From: Duganella sp. BuS-21
Lineage (GTDB): Bacteria; Pseudomonadota; Gammaproteobacteria; Burkholderiales; Burkholderiaceae_D
NCBI GenBank assembly: GCA_041874725.1
Contig: CP097466.1
Span: 1,550,001-1,614,000 of the forward strand
Length of the DNA stretch: 64,000 bases
Reading direction: 5' to 3'
Below, piece by piece: positions 8,086 through 18,709 of the stretch. The notes under the pieces are model-generated. The model saw only the letters and a list, made by a program, of their open reading frames with translations, was not told the origin of the DNA and did no database searches. A program made the position numbers and the translations under genes. Numbering within the stretch: position 1 is the stretch's first letter; each line of letters begins with the position of its first letter.

Positions 8086-8874
8086 ATGCACAGCAAACTC
8101 GGAGAATTCATCCGCGCCCATCGCGAGCGCACCACGCCGGCCAGTCTCGGCCTGCCCGCCGCCGGACGGCGCCGCACGCCCGGCCTGCGGCGCGAGGAAC
8201 TGGCGCAGCTATGCGACGTCAGCCCCACCTGGCTGACCTGGCTCGAGCAGGGCAGGGACGTGTCGGCCTCGGGCAAGCTGCTGGCGCGCATGGCCGAGGT
8301 ACTGCACTTGACGGCAGCCGAGCGTGCCTATCTGTTCAGCCTGGCCGAACGGCTCGACCCGCAGCAAGGGCAGGAAGAGGAAGGCGGCGCCGAAGCACTG
8401 CAAGCGATGGTCGACGCCATCGATGCGCCGGCCTATATGCTCGACCGGCAATGGGACGCGGTGGCGTGGAACGACCACGCACTGGCCTTGTTCGGCGGCT
8501 GGCTGGATGTGGAAGAGGCAGCGCCGACGCGGCCCAACCTGCTGCGCTTCATGTTTCGCAGCGCCGCTGCGCGTGGCCTGATCGTCGATTGGGACAACCG
8601 CGCGCGCCGCCTGGTGGCGGAGTTCCGCGCCGATGTCGGCAAGCACGCCGCCCAGCAGCCGCTGGCCGGCTTGATCGATGAACTGTCGCGCACCAGCGCC
8701 GAGTTCCGCGCGCTATGGTCGCTGCATGACGTAGTCAGCCGGGAAGGCGGCCTGCGCCTGTTTCAGCATCCCAGCATGGGCGAGCTCGGCTTCAACCAGG
8801 TGACACTGCACCTGGCTCAGCGGCACGACCTCAAGCTGGTGATGCTGTTGCCCGGCGATTACTGCTTGGCGTAA
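8086..8874 (+). CDS. XRE-family regulator with MmyB-like ligand-binding domain
   Basis: 262 residues. An N-terminal helix-turn-helix (about 1-80: GEFIRAHRERTTPASLGLP, RTPGLRREELAQLCDVS, WLTWLEQGRDVSAS) precedes a C-terminal MmyB-like domain (about 105-260; AYMLDRQWDAVAWNDHALALFGGW and QHPSMGELGFNQVTLHL are diagnostic). Such proteins, frequent in actinobacteria and soil proteobacteria, respond to small hydrophobic ligands. It is divergent from the methyltransferase gene, which is its probable target. Its last 16 bases overlap the end of the convergent DUF4214 gene. Confidence 0.9.
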   Translation: MHSKLGEFIRAHRERTTPASLGLPAAGRRRTPGLRREELAQLCDVSPTWLTWLEQGRDVSASGKLLARMAEVLHLTAAERAYLFSLAERLDPQQGQEEEGGAEALQAMVDAIDAPAYMLDRQWDAVAWNDHALALFGGWLDVEEAAPTRPNLLRFMFRSAAARGLIVDWDNRARRLVAEFRADVGKHAAQQPLAGLIDELSRTSAEFRALWSLHDVVSREGGLRLFQHPSMGELGFNQVTLHLAQRHDLKLVMLLPGDYCLA

Positions 8875-9509
8875 GGGATGCCGTTGGCGATGGACGGTGC
8901 GACCTGGGCCACGTTCTCTGCCCCTTCCGACATGTTGACGATGGCTTGCGCGCGCGAGGTGCCGTCTTTCAGGGCCTTGAGCCAGTAGTCCAGGCCGGCC
9001 TTGTCCGGTGCGCGGTGCAGCACGTTCTTGTACAGCTTGGTCATGAATTCCTTGTCCGAAGGATTCTTGCCGTACAGGTCCTGGAATTCCTTGCTTTGCA
9101 TGAACTGGGTGGCGACTTCTTCCAGCGGGGCGCCGCGTTCGACCGAGTGCAGCCAAAAGCCGAGGCCGGCCAGGTCCGGCGTGCGGTTGAAGGTCGCCTG
9201 GTACAGGCGGTAGATGCGGCCCGACGATTCGATATCCAGTGCCAGCGACTGGTCGCTGAAGTGGACGCGCTTGAGGTCGGCCGCGCCTTTGGTGACGACG
9301 CCGGTCTTGGTGTTCTTGATGGCGTAGCCGTCCGCCGTTTTCTCGATGGCGTAGTTCTCGCGCGCTTCAGGCAGGGTCAGGTTGGTGGTGTCGGGTTTCG
9401 GCGCCGGGGCCGATGCCGCCGGTTTTTCCACAGGGGCTGGTTCCTTGCCGCAGCCGGCCAACAGGGCGGCGCTAACGGTGAGCATTGCTGCCAGGGTAAT
9501 TTTACGCAT
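8859..9509 (-). CDS. DUF4214 lipoprotein
   Basis: 216 residues. A lipoprotein signal ends LLAGCGK, so Cys20 is the expected lipidation site; a Pro/Ala-rich spacer follows. Two DUF4214 repeats come next: YRLYQATFNRTPDLAGLGFW (about 100-155) and LYKNVLHRAPDKAGLDYW (about 160-205). The domain is usually found in large secreted or S-layer-like proteins; here it is a short stand-alone lipoprotein, and its function is unknown. It overlaps the XRE gene tail to tail by 16 bases and is divergent from the DMT transporter gene. Confidence 0.8.
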   Translation of the reverse strand: MRKITLAAMLTVSAALLAGCGKEPAPVEKPAASAPAPKPDTTNLTLPEARENYAIEKTADGYAIKNTKTGVVTKGAADLKRVHFSDQSLALDIESSGRIYRLYQATFNRTPDLAGLGFWLHSVERGAPLEEVATQFMQSKEFQDLYGKNPSDKEFMTKLYKNVLHRAPDKAGLDYWLKALKDGTSRAQAIVNMSEGAENVAQVAPSIANGIPYAKQ

Positions 9510-9577
9510 CGTTAAATCCTGAAAAATATTTAATTGCAGTATTGTAATCTATCGCCAATTTCGCCGGTACTTCGGCT

Positions 9578-9596
9578 TGCTATAATCGCAGCGATG
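9578..9596 (+). promoter_or_regulatory. Extended -10 promoter, candidate leaderless start (DMT transporter)
   Basis: TGC-TATAAT, with TATAAT at 9581-9586 and a TGn extension, is followed after 7 bases (CGCAGCG) by the ATG at 9594. The expected transcription start coincides with the start codon, so the mRNA would have no leader. No Shine-Dalgarno sequence is present. Confidence 0.55.
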
Positions 9597-10484
9597 CCCT
9601 CCCTCTCCTCCCGCACCGAAAACCTGCACAGCATCTACGCGATGCTGACCGCCGTTGCCATGTTCTCCTTCATGGACACCACCATGAAGCTGCTGTCCGC
9701 GCATTATCCGGCCATGCAGGTGACCGCCATGCGCTCGCTCAGTTCGTTGCCGCTGCTGTGCGGCTATATGTTGTATCGCGGTGCGTTCAAAGGCGTGCTG
9801 CGGGTGCGCTGGGGCATGCAGATCTTCCGCGCCGTGCTCGGCATCACCATGCTGACCACCTTTGCCTTCGGCCTGAAGTCGCTCTCGCTGGCCGAGGCGT
9901 ATTCGATCTTCTTCATCGCGCCGGCGCTGATCACGGCGTTGTCCGTATGGCTGCTCAAGGAGCATGTGGCGACCGGGCAGTGGGTGGCCATCGCGGTCGG
10001 CCTGCTCGGCGTGCTGGTGGTGCTGCGTCCCGAGGGTGCGGGTTTTCTGTCGTTGGGCGGGCTGGCCATCCTGGCCGCTGCCGCCTGCTATGCGGTGTCG
10101 GCCATCAGCGCGCGCATCCTGGCGCGCACCGACAGCACCGAGTCGATGATGTTCTGGCTGCTGACGATGATGGCGCTGGGCGCGGTGGCGCTGTCCTGGC
10201 ATATCTGGGTGCCGGTGCGGGCCGAGCACGGCTGGATATTGGTGGCGCTGGCGCTATCCGGTTTCTTCGGCCAGCTGGCCATCACCAAGGCCTTCAGCAC
10301 CGGCAAGGCGTCGATCGTGGCGCCGTTCGAGTACACGGCGCTGGCCTGGGGCGTGGCCATCGACTGGCTGCTGTGGCAAACCCTGCCGGACGGCTACACG
10401 CTGCTGGGCGCCGGCATCATCATCGCCAGCGGCATCTATCTGGTGCGGCGCGAGGCAGTCCATGTGGAAGCCGAGCATCCTTAA
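9594..10484 (+). CDS. DMT-superfamily (EamA) transporter
   Basis: 296 residues with about ten membrane segments in two EamA repeats; examples are [18 protein letters not shown] and the late [13 protein letters not shown]. Members export amino acids or metabolites or take up drugs; the substrate cannot be read from sequence. I place the start at 9594, where a TATAAT box ends 7 bases upstream; the longer in-frame extension to 9534 would include that promoter. It lies upstream of lpxC in the same direction, but lpxC has its own -10 box. It is divergent from the DUF4214 gene. Confidence 0.88.
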   Translation: MPSLSSRTENLHSIYAMLTAVAMFSFMDTTMKLLSAHYPAMQVTAMRSLSSLPLLCGYMLYRGAFKGVLRVRWGMQIFRAVLGITMLTTFAFGLKSLSLAEAYSIFFIAPALITALSVWLLKEHVATGQWVAIAVGLLGVLVVLRPEGAGFLSLGGLAILAAAACYAVSAISARILARTDSTESMMFWLLTMMALGAVALSWHIWVPVRAEHGWILVALALSGFFGQLAITKAFSTGKASIVAPFEYTALAWGVAIDWLLWQTLPDGYTLLGAGIIIASGIYLVRREAVHVEAEHP

Positions 10485-10495
10485 CCGCAGTTCGT

Positions 10496-10510
10496 TATAA
10501 TCGACGGATG
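10496..10510 (+). promoter_or_regulatory. -10 promoter box, candidate leaderless start (lpxC)
   Basis: TATAAT at 10496-10501 is followed by CGACGG and the lpxC ATG at 10508. The 6-base gap places +1 at or next to the start codon, and there is no ribosome site. The same TATAATCG layout occurs at 9581 and 25903. Confidence 0.5.
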
Positions 10511-11443
10511 TTAAAACAACGCACTATCAAAGAACTGGTCCGCACCACGGGTGTCGGCCTGCACTCCGGCACCAAGGTCGAGCTGACCTTGCGTCCGGCC
10601 CCGCCGGATACCGGCATCGTGTTCCGCCGCGTCGACCTGTCGCCGATGGTGGAGTTCCCGTCCAGCGCCATGGCGGTGGGCGACACCCGCATGGCGTCGG
10701 TGCTGGTCAAGGACGGCGCGCGCGTCTCCACCGTCGAGCACCTGATGTCGGCCTGCGCCGGCCTCGGTATTGACAATCTGTACATCGAAGTCAGCGCCGA
10801 GGAAATTCCGATCATGGACGGCTCGGCCTCGTCTTTCGTGTTCCTGTTGCAGCAATCGGGCGTGCAGGAGCAGCCGGCGGCCAAGAAGTTCATTCGCGTG
10901 CTGAAGCCGGTCGAAATCCGCGAAGGCAAGGGCGACAAGGAAAAATGGGCGCGCCTGCTGCCGCACGACGGCTTCAAGCTCGACTTCTTCATTGAGTTCA
11001 ACCACCCGGCGGTGGACGGCACGCAACAGCGCGCGCAGGTGGATTTCGGCGACGTCTCCTACGTGCACGACGTGGCGCGCGCCCGCACCTTCGGTTTCAT
11101 GCAGGACGTGGAAATGTTGCGCGGTATCGGCCTGGCCCGTGGCGGCTCGCTGGAAAACGCTATCGTGATGGACGAATACCGCATCCTCAATTCGGACGGC
11201 CTGCGCTACGACGATGAATTCGTGCGTCACAAGATCCTCGACGCCATCGGCGACCTGTACCTGGTCGGCCATCCGCTGCTGGCCTCGTACGTAGCCCACA
11301 AATCCGGCCATGCGCTGAACAACCAGCTGTTGCTGGAATTGCTCAAGCATCCGGACGCCTACGAAATCGTCACCTTCGACAGCCTCGATGCGGCGCCGCA
11401 ATCGTATGTGCGCCAGATGGCGCGCGAGTGGGCGCTAACTTAA
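10508..11443 (+). CDS. lpxC: UDP-3-O-acyl-N-acetylglucosamine deacetylase
   Basis: 311 residues; the committed zinc-dependent step of lipid A synthesis. It starts [21 protein letters not shown], the conserved family beginning, so the much longer open frame from 9758 is not the gene. The zinc ligands fit His78 (VEHLMSA) and the HKILDAIGD motif (His and Asp); the late SGHALNN His belongs to catalysis. Gene order lpxC, dciA (convergent), secA is the usual one. The preceding TATAAT box suggests a leaderless transcript. Confidence 0.97.
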   Translation: MLKQRTIKELVRTTGVGLHSGTKVELTLRPAPPDTGIVFRRVDLSPMVEFPSSAMAVGDTRMASVLVKDGARVSTVEHLMSACAGLGIDNLYIEVSAEEIPIMDGSASSFVFLLQQSGVQEQPAAKKFIRVLKPVEIREGKGDKEKWARLLPHDGFKLDFFIEFNHPAVDGTQQRAQVDFGDVSYVHDVARARTFGFMQDVEMLRGIGLARGGSLENAIVMDEYRILNSDGLRYDDEFVRHKILDAIGDLYLVGHPLLASYVAHKSGHALNNQLLLELLKHPDAYEIVTFDSLDAAPQSYVRQMAREWALT

Positions 11444-11444
11444 T

Positions 11445-11930
11445 CTAGCCGCCGCCGGCGCGGCGACGGGCCACCATGGCCTTGACCGCGTCGATCAGCG
11501 CGCTGTTCTGCTTGCTGTCCTCGAGCGAGGCGCTGAGCTGGTCGAAGGCCTCGACGGCGGCCGGCGGCAGTTCCAGCGAGCGCATCTTTTCCTTGATCTC
11601 GGCCGGCTTGGTCATCTGCACCTTCAGCCTGACGTGCTGCACCTGCCAGCCGCGCACGGCGAGCGTCTCCTGCAGCTTGGGGATTTGCTGCTTGAGCTTG
11701 GCCGCCAGCGAGGTGTTCGGCAGCGACAAGGTCAGCTGGCCTTCCTCGAACGCCAGGATCTCGCAAAACTTGAACATGGGCGGCAAGATCGCCGCGCAAT
11801 CCTTTTGCAAGCGCGCCATGCGCTGAATGGCCGGCAAAAGTGTGGCCATTTTGTCATTGCGCCGCAGGAAATCGGTGGCTTCCACCGCCGTGGGGCGCTT
11901 GAGCGAGAGGTTGGAGGAGTTGAATCGCAT
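11445..11930 (-). CDS. dciA: DUF721 protein, DciA-type helicase loader/operator
   Basis: 161 residues from the ATG at 11930 (MRFNSSNLSLKRP); an extension to 11969 has no support. The DUF721 domain in the middle (about 30-120, with CEILAFEEGQLTLSLPNTSLAAKLKQQIP) is KH-like. DciA is the ancestral partner of replicative helicase DnaB in bacteria that lack DnaC/DnaI. Its place between lpxC and secA is conserved across proteobacteria. It converges on lpxC with a single base between the stops. Confidence 0.8.
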   Translation of the reverse strand: MRFNSSNLSLKRPTAVEATDFLRRNDKMATLLPAIQRMARLQKDCAAILPPMFKFCEILAFEEGQLTLSLPNTSLAAKLKQQIPKLQETLAVRGWQVQHVRLKVQMTKPAEIKEKMRSLELPPAAVEAFDQLSASLEDSKQNSALIDAVKAMVARRRAGGG

Positions 11931-11997
11931 GCGGCGAACCTTATCACAGCACCCCAAAATCGTCACCACCGGGTAAAATTGCTTGATTTTGTGACAT

Positions 11998-12063
11998 TGT
12001 TCACAGTCGAGCTATTGTTATATAGGCCAATAACCCAATGTAGCTTCGGACGCGTGATAAAAT
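11998..12063 (+). promoter_or_regulatory. Promoter region of secA
   Basis: Two candidates: TTGTTC (11998-12003), 17 bases, TATAGG (12021-12026); and an extended -10, TGA-TAAAAT (12055-12063), without a good -35. Both lie in the AT-rich stretch between the dciA and secA starts. The evidence is by eye only. Confidence 0.4.
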
Positions 12064-12154
12064 CACCGTCTTTTGCCATAGTCGAATTCCGTGCAGGTAG
12101 GCGTTTTTCCCCTAAACAGGCTTTTTTTAACGGCGTTTTTTCAAGAATTCAAGC

Positions 12155-14938
<2,784 letters not shown>

Positions 14939-14957
14939 GCCGGACAGCTAGACTATC

Positions 14958-14991
14958 AACCCGCACGGCGCGAGCCCTGCGGGTTTTTTTA
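14958..14991 (+). terminator. Rho-independent terminator of secA
   Basis: AACCCGCA (14958-14965) pairs with TGCGGGTT (14978-14985) across a 12-base loop and is followed by a run of T. Confidence 0.85.
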
Positions 14992-15009
14992 CGCCGGTCG
15001 AGATATCGA

Positions 15010-15023
15010 TACCGATATCGGTA
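15010..15023. promoter_or_regulatory. Perfect 14-bp palindrome upstream of the GH3 gene
   Basis: TACCGATATCGGTA is fully self-complementary and lies about 130 bases before the glycosidase start, just past the secA terminator. It is separate from the LacI-like site at 15107. It could be a second operator or simply a repeat of the GATATCGATACC motif around it. Confidence 0.4.
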
Positions 15024-15106
15024 CGCTATAAAAAGTTATTGGTTAATAATCAATTACCGAACTACATTCTCATGGCAAGTATGGAGACAAGCCAATAACG
15101 AGTCGA

Positions 15107-15124
15107 AATGTTATCGCAAACATT
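15107..15124. promoter_or_regulatory. LacI-family-like operator before the GH3 gene
   Basis: AATGTT-ATCGCA-AACATT: perfect 6-bp arms around a 6-base centre with a central CG step, the usual look of LacI/GalR-family operators. It is 10 bases before a TATAAC box (15134-15139) and 27 bases before the preferred start codon. Repression relieved by a sugar is the likely logic; no LacI gene lies in the window. Confidence 0.5.
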
Positions 15125-15151
15125 TTTAGACTCTATAACATGAGATATAAC

Positions 15152-17770
15152 ATGCGCCTGACGAACATCGTAGTAAACGCCTGCGCGCTGGCGCTGGCGG
15201 CCGCATTGCCGGGCTGGTCCCAGGGCGCCGATGTGCAGCAACAGGCCGAAGCCGAGGCCCGTACGCTGGTAGGCAAGCTGACGTTGGACGAAAAAATCGA
15301 ACAGCTGCTCAACGTGGCGCCGGCCGTGCCGCGCCTCGGTATTCCGGCATATAACTGGTGGACCGAATCGCTGCACGGCGCGCTCGGTCCGGTGCCGACC
15401 ACCAATTTTCCGCAACCGATCGGCCTGGCGGCCAGCTTCGACGCGCCGCTGGTGCAGCAGGTCGCCTCGGCCATCGGCGTCGAGGTGCGCGCGCTGCATA
15501 CGCTGGGCCGCGCCACCGGGCATCTGGGCAAGATCGGCACCGGCCTCAATACCTGGTCGCCGAACATCAACATCTTCCGTGATCCGCGCTGGGGGCGCGG
15601 CCAGGAGACCTACGGTGAAGATCCGCAACTGACGGCCGCGCTCGGCGTGGCCTTCATCCAGGGCATGCAGGGACCGAATCCCGACCTGCCGCAGGTGGTG
15701 GCCACACCCAAACACTACGCGGTGCACAGCGGCCCGGAATCGACGCGGCATTATGCCGACGTGTTCGTCACCCCGCACGACCTGGAAGACACCTATCTGC
15801 CGGCCTTCCGCGCCGCCATCGTCGATGCCAAGGCCGGTTCCATCATGTGCGCCTACAACCGCGTCAACGGCCAGCCGGCCTGCGGCAGCGAGCTGCTGAT
15901 GAAGCAGTACCTGCGCGGCGCCTGGGGCTTCAAAGGGTATGTCGTGTCCGACTGCGACGCTGTGACCGACATCTCGGAGCAGCACAAGTATGCGCCCGAT
16001 CCGGCCGCCGCCGTGGCCGTCGCGCTCAAGGCCGGCACCGACAACGAGTGCAACACCAAGACCCTGGGCGACGAGCCCAAGCTCAGCGCGCGCTATCGCG
16101 AAGCATGGCAGCGCGGCCTGATCGGCATGGGCGACATCGATCAGGCGCTGCTGCGGCTGTTCTCGGCGCGCTATCGCAACGGCGACCTGGCCGGCCTGCC
16201 GCAACGCGACGGCAAGCCGGTGCCGGTCAGCGCCATCGGCAACGCCAAGCATCAGGCGCTGGCGCTGGAGGCGGCTATCAAGAGCCTGGTGCTGCTGAAG
16301 AACGACGGCGTGCTGCCGCTCAAGCCGGGCCTGAAGCTGGCGGTGATCGGTCCGCTGGCCGACGCCACCCGCGTCTTGCGCGGCAACTACTCGTCGACGC
16401 AATCGGCGCCGCCGGTGTCGGTGCTGGCCGGCCTGCGCCGCGTGCTGCCGCAGGCGCAGGTGCGGCTGGTGGCGGCGGCGCCGTCGATCACCGACGGCGA
16501 TCCGGTGCCCGCCTCGGCCCTGCGCACGCCGGACGGCAAGCCCGGCCTGCGTACCGAATACTTCAACCGCAAGGACGGCCGGTACGACAGCAAGCCGGTG
16601 GTCACCAGCGTCGAGCGCGGCCTGGAGTCGCATGCGCTGGCGCTGAAGGCGGTGGCGGACAAGCACAAGGTCGTCTGGAGCGGCTACCTGGTGGCGCCGG
16701 AGAGCGGCATGTACCGCCTCGGCGTATCGGGCGTCAAAGGCCAGCTGTCGGTGGGCGGCAAGCCGGTGCTGGAAGCGCTCAACTATTCGCAATGGGCCGA
16801 GCCGCTGCAACTGAACGACGTCCGGCTGGAAAAAGGCCAGCGCTATCCGCTGGAGTTTTATGTGGAAACCGGCGGCACCGGCGTGCCGGGCCTGTTCTGG
16901 AAACGTGTGTCCATCAATGAGGAAGCGGACCTGAAGGCGGGCGCCGCCGACGCCGACGTGATCGTCGCCGTGGTGGGCCTGACCTCCGACCTTGAAGGGG
17001 AGGAAATGGCGATCAAGGTGGAAGGCTTTTCCGGCGGCGACAAGACCTCGCTCGACCTGCCGGCCGACCAGCGCCGCCTGCTGGAGCGTGCCAGGGCGCT
17101 GGGCAAGCCGCTGGTGGTGGTGCTGATGAACGGCAGCGCGCTCGACCTGTCGTGGGCTAAGGACCATGCCTCGGCCATCGTGGAAGCGTGGTATCCGGGC
17201 CAGTCCGGCGGGCTGGCGGTGGCCAATGTGCTGAGCGGCCGCGCCGATCCGGGCGGCCGCCTGCCGCTGACCTTCTACCGCAGCCTGGACGACCTGCCGC
17301 CGTTCGACGATTACACCATGAAGGGCCGCACCTACCGCTACTACAGCGGCACGCCGGTATACGCCTTCGGCGCCGGCCTCAGCTACACGACCTTCAGCTA
17401 TGCGCCGCTGCAGGTGGCGCCGGTGGATGGCGCGGCCGAAAACGGCGTGGTGGTCACCACCGAGATCAGCAACACCGGCAAGCGAGCCGGCGACGAAGTG
17501 GCCCAGCTCTACCTGACGCCCCCCGGCTTTGAAGGTGCGCCACGGCTGGCGCTGCGCGGCTTCCAGCGCGTGTCGCTCAAGCCCGGCGAACGGCGGCAGA
17601 TCAGTTTCCGCCTGCTGCCGCGCGACCTGAGTTTCGTCACCCGCGACGGCGCACGGCAACTGATACCCGGGCAGTACAAGCTGAGCGTGGGCTCGGGTCA
17701 ACCGGGTGCGGGCGTGGCAGGGCAGGAAGCCGCGCTGGTGCTCAATCGTCGTGTGGCACTTGAACAATAA
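15152..17770 (+). CDS. Secreted GH3 glycosidase with PA14 domain, probable beta-xylosidase/glucosidase
   Basis: 872 residues from the second in-frame ATG (MRLTNIV), chosen for the signal peptide start and a GAGA ribosome site; an ATG at 15140 adds four residues. After the signal peptide come the GH3 N-domain (about 30-330), the C-domain interrupted by a PA14 module (about 450-600), and a fibronectin-like C-terminus (about 750-870). NWWTESLHG resembles xylosidase-type GH3 enzymes. The nucleophile is the Asp of VVSDCDAV (residue 267), and KHYAVHSGPESTRH is the family KH motif. It releases terminal sugars from plant oligosaccharides in the periplasm or outside. It is followed 12 bases later by an esterase gene, as in xylan-utilisation pairs. 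Confidence 0.87.
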   Translation: MRLTNIVVNACALALAAALPGWSQGADVQQQAEAEARTLVGKLTLDEKIEQLLNVAPAVPRLGIPAYNWWTESLHGALGPVPTTNFPQPIGLAASFDAPLVQQVASAIGVEVRALHTLGRATGHLGKIGTGLNTWSPNINIFRDPRWGRGQETYGEDPQLTAALGVAFIQGMQGPNPDLPQVVATPKHYAVHSGPESTRHYADVFVTPHDLEDTYLPAFRAAIVDAKAGSIMCAYNRVNGQPACGSELLMKQYLRGAWGFKGYVVSDCDAVTDISEQHKYAPDPAAAVAVALKAGTDNECNTKTLGDEPKLSARYREAWQRGLIGMGDIDQALLRLFSARYRNGDLAGLPQRDGKPVPVSAIGNAKHQALALEAAIKSLVLLKNDGVLPLKPGLKLAVIGPLADATRVLRGNYSSTQSAPPVSVLAGLRRVLPQAQVRLVAAAPSITDGDPVPASALRTPDGKPGLRTEYFNRKDGRYDSKPVVTSVERGLESHALALKAVADKHKVVWSGYLVAPESGMYRLGVSGVKGQLSVGGKPVLEALNYSQWAEPLQLNDVRLEKGQRYPLEFYVETGGTGVPGLFWKRVSINEEADLKAGAADADVIVAVVGLTSDLEGEEMAIKVEGFSGGDKTSLDLPADQRRLLERARALGKPLVVVLMNGSALDLSWAKDHASAIVEAWYPGQSGGLAVANVLSGRADPGGRLPLTFYRSLDDLPPFDDYTMKGRTYRYYSGTPVYAFGAGLSYTTFSYAPLQVAPVDGAAENGVVVTTEISNTGKRAGDEVAQLYLTPPGFEGAPRLALRGFQRVSLKPGERRQISFRLLPRDLSFVTRDGARQLIPGQYKLSVGSGQPGAGVAGQEAALVLNRRVALEQ

Positions 17771-17782
17771 CAGGAGGAGACC

Positions 17783-18709
17783 ATGAAAAATAAACTCGCC
17801 ATTGCCCTGGCGCTGGCATTGTATGCACTGAGCGGCGCGCCCGCCATGGCGCAGAACGACCAGATGACGCCGATCGCGGCGCCGGCCCAGCCCAACGCCA
17901 TCAAGCTGAACACGGGCGCGCTGCCCGGCGCCACCGTGCAGGAAAGCTGGCATAGCCAGTACGGCAGCGTGTTCGCGCGCAACGTCACGCAAGCCACGTT
18001 GACGCCGTTTCTGCCCGATCCGGCCAAGGCCACCGGCGCGGCGGTGATCGTGGCGCCGGGCGGCGGCTTCCGCACGCTGTCGATGAACAACGAAGGCTGG
18101 GACGTGGCCAAGGCGCTGGCCGACCGTGGCGTGGCCGCCTTCGTGCTCAAGTACCGCCTGGTGCAGACGCCGAAAGACATGGACGCCTTCAAGCGCGCCA
18201 TGGCCGAGATGTTTTCCGGCGGTGCGCGCGCCGCGCGCGAGCCGCCCAAGGAAAGCCCGGCCGTGACGTTCGCGCCGCAGATCGCCGACGCCCGCGCCGC
18301 CTTCGCGCTGGTGCGTGCGCGCGCCGGTGAATGGAAGGTGGACGGCGACCGCGTCGGCATGATCGGCTTTTCCGCCGGCGCCATGCTGACCATGGCCACC
18401 GCGCTGCACGGGCAGGACGCCAGCCCGGCCTTCATCGCCAACATCTACGGCCCGCTGGCGCCGGTCAAGGTGGAGGCCGATGCGCCGCCGCTGTTCGTGG
18501 CGCTGGCCGCCGATGATCCGCTGTTCGGCAACATCGAGTACGGTCTGGTCGACAGCTGGCGCAAGGCCAAGCGGCCGGTGGAGTTCCACCTGTACGAGCA
18601 GGGCGGCCACGGCTTCGGCATGTATCCCAAGACCACCACCAGCACCGGCTGGTTCGACGCCTACACCCGCTGGCTCGACATGCACGGCTACCTGAAGAAG
18701 AAAAGCTAA
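17783..18709 (+). CDS. Secreted alpha/beta hydrolase, acetylxylan-esterase-like
   Basis: 308 residues with a signal peptide cleaved near AMA/QND. The alpha/beta-hydrolase fold has oxyanion motif VIVAPGGGFR, nucleophile Ser in IGFSAGAM (about residue 199), Asp in LAADDPLFG, and catalytic His in QGGHGFGM. It resembles the BD-FAE/acetylxylan esterase group. The strong ribosome site AGGAGGA is 12 bases after the GH3 stop, so the two are co-transcribed; together they suit removal of acyl decorations and terminal xylose or glucose. The exact substrate is inferred. Confidence 0.8.
   Translation: MKNKLAIALALALYALSGAPAMAQNDQMTPIAAPAQPNAIKLNTGALPGATVQESWHSQYGSVFARNVTQATLTPFLPDPAKATGAAVIVAPGGGFRTLSMNNEGWDVAKALADRGVAAFVLKYRLVQTPKDMDAFKRAMAEMFSGGARAAREPPKESPAVTFAPQIADARAAFALVRARAGEWKVDGDRVGMIGFSAGAMLTMATALHGQDASPAFIANIYGPLAPVKVEADAPPLFVALAADDPLFGNIEYGLVDSWRKAKRPVEFHLYEQGGHGFGMYPKTTTSTGWFDAYTRWLDMHGYLKKKS

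Noticed and set aside
9758..11443. A long lpxC-containing frame starting 750 bases upstream
   Set aside because: The N-terminal 250 codons overlap the DMT transporter in another frame and are low-complexity. The conserved LpxC N-terminus starts at 10508, just after a -10 box.
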